This document shows positions 51,843 through 54,348 of a stretch of DNA of 54,348 nt, piece after piece. Numbering within the stretch: position 1 is the first letter of the stretch; the number at the start of each line of letters is the position of its first letter. The position numbers were made by a program, and so were the translations under genes. The stretch is from positions 1 to 54,348 of the forward strand of contig JAQTMN010000011.1 of the NCBI GenBank assembly GCA_028714315.1, in the 5' to 3' direction. A model generated the notes under the pieces. The model saw only the letters and a list, made by a program, of their open reading frames with translations. It searched no databases and was not told where the DNA came from. The DNA is from Sulfuricella sp. GTDB taxonomy: Bacteria > Pseudomonadota > Gammaproteobacteria > Burkholderiales > Sulfuricellaceae.

Positions 51843-52682
51843 CTAATACTCCGGATTGAAATTCCGGATAATCACCCCACCCGATTTGTCATCCTGTTCC
51901 ACTTCCAGCAGCTTGCGCGCGGCGGCTTCGTCCAGCAGCTTGCCGAACGAGCGGAAGCCGTAGTAGCTCTCGTTGAAGCCGGGCTTGCGCCGTTTCAGCG
52001 CCTGCTTGACCATCGAGCCCCAGATTTTTTCCTCTTCGCCGCGCTCCGCGAATAGCGCTTCCACGGTCTCCATCACCAGGTCCATCGCCTCCTGGGCTTT
52101 GTCGATTTCTTCCGGGACGGCCTTGGGCGCGGCTTCCGCGATCTTGGCGGCGGGTTTCTTGCGGCTGGTGCGCTTCCTGGCTTTTTCCGCCTTCGCCGCG
52201 TTTTCCCGCGCCAGGTCGTCGTAATAGATAAATTCGTCGCAGTTGGCGATCAGCAGGTCGGAGGTGGAGTTCTTTACGCCCACGCCGATCACGGTCTTGT
52301 TGTTCTCGCGCAGCTTGCTCACCAGCGGGGAAAAATCCGAGTCGCCGCTGATGATGACGAAAGTGTCCACATGCGACTTGGTGTAGCACAGGTCGAGCGC
52401 GTCCACCACCATGCGGATGTCGGCGGAATTCTTGCCTGACTGGCGCACGTGGGGGATTTCGATCAGCTCGAACGAAGCCTCGTGCATCGCGGCCTTGAAT
52501 TCCTTGTAGCGCTCCCAGTCGCAATAGGCCTTTTTCACCACGATGCTGCCCTTGAGCAGCAGGCGCTCCAGCACCTTGCTGATGTCGAATTTGTCGTACT
52601 TGGCGTCGCGCACGCCCAGCGCCACGTTCTCGAAGTCGCAGAACAGCGCCATGCTGCGGATTTTCTGGGAGGAAGCGGCCAT
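51843..52682 (-). CDS. NYN-domain putative RNase with C-terminal OST-HTH (LOTUS) domain
   Basis: A 279-residue protein. I start it at the ATG at 52682 (MAASSQKIRSMALFCDFENV), which has GGAG 7 bp upstream. The NYN (PIN-like) domain covers about 10-155 with the acidic residues Asp16, Asp88, Asp114 and Asp116 (CDFEN, NSADIR, ISGDSDFSPL), as expected for a metal-dependent nuclease. A Lys/Arg/Ala-rich linker follows (160-185), then an OST-HTH/LOTUS RNA-binding domain (about 195-275, WGSMVKQALKRRKPGFNESY). This LabA/DUF88-type architecture is widespread but few members have a defined target. A terminator-like hairpin lies in its leader. Confidence 0.9.
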   Translation of the reverse strand: MAASSQKIRSMALFCDFENVALGVRDAKYDKFDISKVLERLLLKGSIVVKKAYCDWERYKEFKAAMHEASFELIEIPHVRQSGKNSADIRMVVDALDLCYTKSHVDTFVIISGDSDFSPLVSKLRENNKTVIGVGVKNSTSDLLIANCDEFIYYDDLARENAAKAEKARKRTSRKKPAAKIAEAAPKAVPEEIDKAQEAMDLVMETVEALFAERGEEEKIWGSMVKQALKRRKPGFNESYYGFRSFGKLLDEAAARKLLEVEQDDKSGGVIIRNFNPEY

Positions 52683-53033
52683 GAAAGGCTCCGGGAAGTA
52701 ATTCCAGTGATGATAGCAAAAAACCGGCTTGAAGCCGGCCCCCGTATTTTTCGTCATTTTGTCTCTCGTGCTTAACAAGCGCCGATTTCTTGTAACCCGC
52801 TGATATTAAAAAGATTGGCCGAAGCAAAAAGGCTTGTCTGGTTCCGGCCGTTCCACATTTTTTACGGACGGCGTCGGGGCCGGTTTCTGGGCAAAACATA
52901 TAACTCGTTGATGTTGACGGACTAATTACTCGATTTGCGCGGCTGGAACTGGATATGCATGGCTACCGCCAGGATCGGCGTTTGCCATCCCAGAGAACAC
53001 CCACACAACTTTGGTTCAGTTAAGGAGAAAGAC
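52683..53033. other. Divergent intergenic region between the NYN gene and the Gly-rich gene
   Basis: No gene is visible in these 351 bp. It holds a terminator-like hairpin facing the NYN gene (52718-52738) and a ribosome-binding site AAGGAG before the ATG at 53034. Candidate promoter hexamers such as TATAAC at 52899 lack convincing partners. Promoters for both divergent genes must lie here, but I cannot place them. Confidence 0.6.
52718..52738 (-). terminator. Terminator-like hairpin in the NYN leader
   Basis: On the minus strand CCGGCTTCAAGCCGG is followed by TTTTTT, the form of an intrinsic terminator. It ends 36 nt before the NYN start codon, and no minus-strand gene lies upstream of it within the window. 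It may be an attenuator in the leader, or it may insulate the NYN gene from antisense transcription. Confidence 0.55.
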
Positions 53034-54348
53034 ATGAACAAGACCATCCTTGCGGCGGCCATCGCGCTCGCCTTTGGTGCCACGGCCCAAGCCTGGGCGG
53101 ATTCGAGCAACGACAACAGCGCCACGGCCGAAGACGTCACCCAGACGGCGACGGACAGCTCGACCCACACCCGCAACTCGAACAACACGCTGACGGCGAC
53201 GGACAGCTCGACCCATACCCGCAATTCCAACAACACCAAAACGTCGACGAAGACCATCTCCAAGAGCTACACGAAATCCGCTGCGCAATCCGGCAACACC
53301 GGAGCCGAGGCCAACGACCATTCGTTCGCGGCTCAGCTCAACGATTCGTTCAACCGGACCCGCACCGAAAACACGGATTCCTACAACACCAGCGTTTCGG
53401 CGACGACGATCCTTAACGGCAGCGTGACCGGCAATACCGTCACCGATACCGGCAACCGCGCCTATGGCGGCGGCTATGCCGGCAATGGCGGCGCCGGCGG
53501 CAACGGCGGCGATGCCAACCAGCTCGCGATCAGCGGCAAAGCCAGCGGCGCCAACGGCGGCGACGGCGGCAGCAGCGGCGCGGCGATCGCCGGTGCCGTG
53601 GGCGGCGATGCCTGGGGCGCCAGCGGCGGCGACGGCGGCAAGGGCGGCAGGGGCGGCTATGCCGGCGGCGGTTCCGGCGGCGACGCCAGCGGCGGCTCCG
53701 GCGGCTCCGGCGGCGGTGGCGGCGTTGCCATCGGCGGCGACGGCGGCAACGGCGGCCGCGGCGGCAGCGCCGGCTCCAGCTCCGGCGGTTCAGGCGTGGG
53801 CGGCTCCGGCGGCTCCGGCGGCAGTACCGGCAGCGCCAATGGCGGCCTCGGCATCGGCGGCTTCGGCGTCGGCGGCGATGGCGGCTCCGGCGGCTACGCC
53901 GGCAAAGGCGTCGGCACCGGCAGCGACACCTACTCCGATGGTGGCAACGCGCGCGCCAACGGCGGCGGGTCCCTCTCCGCCGGCGGCGGTGCCTTGTCCG
54001 GCGCGAGCAACACCGACGGCGGCCACGATCAAACCGCGACCAACACCACCACGACGGGCGCTGGCGGAGCGAGCAGCGGCAGTGGCGGCACCGCCGCCGG
54101 CGGCGCCGCGAGCGGCTCCAGCACCGGCGGCAGCGGCACGGGCGGTACCGGCGGCGCGGCCGCGGCGGGTGCCACCGGCACCGGCGCGGCCGGCACCGGC
54201 GCGACGGCGACCAACACGGCCGGCGCCGGAGCGGTGGGCGCGACCGGTACCGGGGCGACCGGAACCAGCACTGGCGGTAGCGGTGCGGCCGGCGCTGCCG
54301 GCGCTGCCGCCACCTCCACCGGCGCAGCCGGCGGGGCGGGCGCGGTAG
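53034..54348 (+). CDS. Secreted Gly-rich repeat protein (3' end beyond the window)
   Basis: A frame of 438 codons open to the last base, preceded by a good ribosome-binding site (AAGGAG, 8 bp upstream of the ATG). Residues 1-22 are a Sec signal peptide (Lys3, then an Ala/Leu core, ending AQAWA). A Thr/Ser/Asn-rich region follows with a 15-residue unit TATDSSTHTRNSNNT repeated at 38-52 and 54-68, encoded by near-identical 48-bp DNA. From about residue 144 the chain is dominated by Gly-Gly-X triplets (X = Asp, Asn, Ser, Ala, Tyr), and later by Gly/Ala/Thr repeats. No catalytic domain is seen. I infer a surface or matrix protein but do not recognise a family. The Ala/Pro-rich open frame in the +1 register (from 53464) is its shadow. 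Confidence 0.85.
   Translation, partial: MNKTILAAAIALAFGATAQAWADSSNDNSATAEDVTQTATDSSTHTRNSNNTLTATDSSTHTRNSNNTKTSTKTISKSYTKSAAQSGNTGAEANDHSFAAQLNDSFNRTRTENTDSYNTSVSATTILNGSVTGNTVTDTGNRAYGGGYAGNGGAGGNGGDANQLAISGKASGANGGDGGSSGAAIAGAVGGDAWGASGGDGGKGGRGGYAGGGSGGDASGGSGGSGGGGGVAIGGDGGNGGRGGSAGSSSGGSGVGGSGGSGGSTGSANGGLGIGGFGVGGDGGSGGYAGKGVGTGSDTYSDGGNARANGGGSLSAGGGALSGASNTDGGHDQTATNTTTTGAGGASSGSGGTAAGGAASGSSTGGSGTGGTGGAAAAGATGTGAAGTGATATNTAGAGAVGATGTGATGTSTGGSGAAGAAGAAATSTGAAGGAGAV

Noticed and set aside
53464-54348. Ala/Pro-rich open frame ending with TAG at the last base
   Set aside because: It is the +1 shadow of the Gly-rich gene, whose frame has the signal peptide and ribosome-binding site. 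Poly-Ala/Pro from GGC/GCC repeats is expected.

Overview
The window is a chromosomal segment from a GC-rich Gram-negative bacterium, most likely a betaproteobacterium. I infer this from the gene order smg-dprA-LysM / def-fmt-htpX-rsmB-DUF4390-NtrY/NtrX-like, from the EarP plus Arg32-type EF-P pair, and from the Asp-type (proton) AtpE. A place near Nitrosomonadales is a guess from gene order, not a demonstrated assignment. The window covers the replication origin. dnaA, dnaN and gyrB run right from about 29.7 kb, and rpmH-rnpA-yidD-yidC-mnmE, mnmG-rsmG-parA-parB and the ATP synthase operon run left from it.

Layout. (1) 1-274: a 13-copy 10-bp tandem array at the window edge, then a 17-bp tandem duplication. 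(2) 275-6693: a TetR repressor divergent from a tripartite RND efflux operon, with a palindromic operator lying on the efflux promoter. (3) 6769-10487: argS, a SPOR-domain membrane protein, a DsbA-type thiol oxidoreductase and an orphan NarL-type response regulator. (4) 10498-14473 (minus): glmU-glmS followed by an orphan ParA-like ATPase. (5) 14493-21455 (minus): the complete atpIBEFHAGDC operon, with a good sigma70 promoter, a possible FNR-like box and a clear terminator. (6) 21576-29521 (minus): parB, parA, rsmG, mnmG, a perfect parS, mnmE, yidC, yidD, rnpA and rpmH. (7) 29522-36556 (plus): origin elements, dnaA, dnaN, a degenerate parS, gyrB, earP and efp. (8) 36621-41605 (minus): topA, smg, dprA and a LysM protein. 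(9) 41727-49664 (plus): def, fmt, htpX, rsmB, a DUF4390 protein and an NtrY/NtrX-like two-component pair, interrupted by several palindromic repeats. (10) 49802-54348: kup, a very long hairpin repeat, a NYN-OST-HTH protein, and the start of a secreted Gly-rich repeat protein that runs off the window.

Most of the window is conserved housekeeping. The parts that look less ordinary are these: the Gly-rich secreted protein, whose frame is open at the window end; the NtrX-like regulator whose AAA+ domain has lost the Walker A lysine and the GAFTGA loop; a 28-bp perfect palindrome shaped like a terminator inside the rnpA coding region; a 7-bp repeat family that replaces the ribosome-binding site of fmt and builds a 38-bp hairpin after kup; a 146-bp MITE-like element in front of the NtrY-like kinase; and an orphan ParA-like ATPase behind glmS. 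I see no CRISPR array, no tRNA or rRNA gene, no transposase and no prophage. I cannot point with confidence to a wholly new multi-gene system here.
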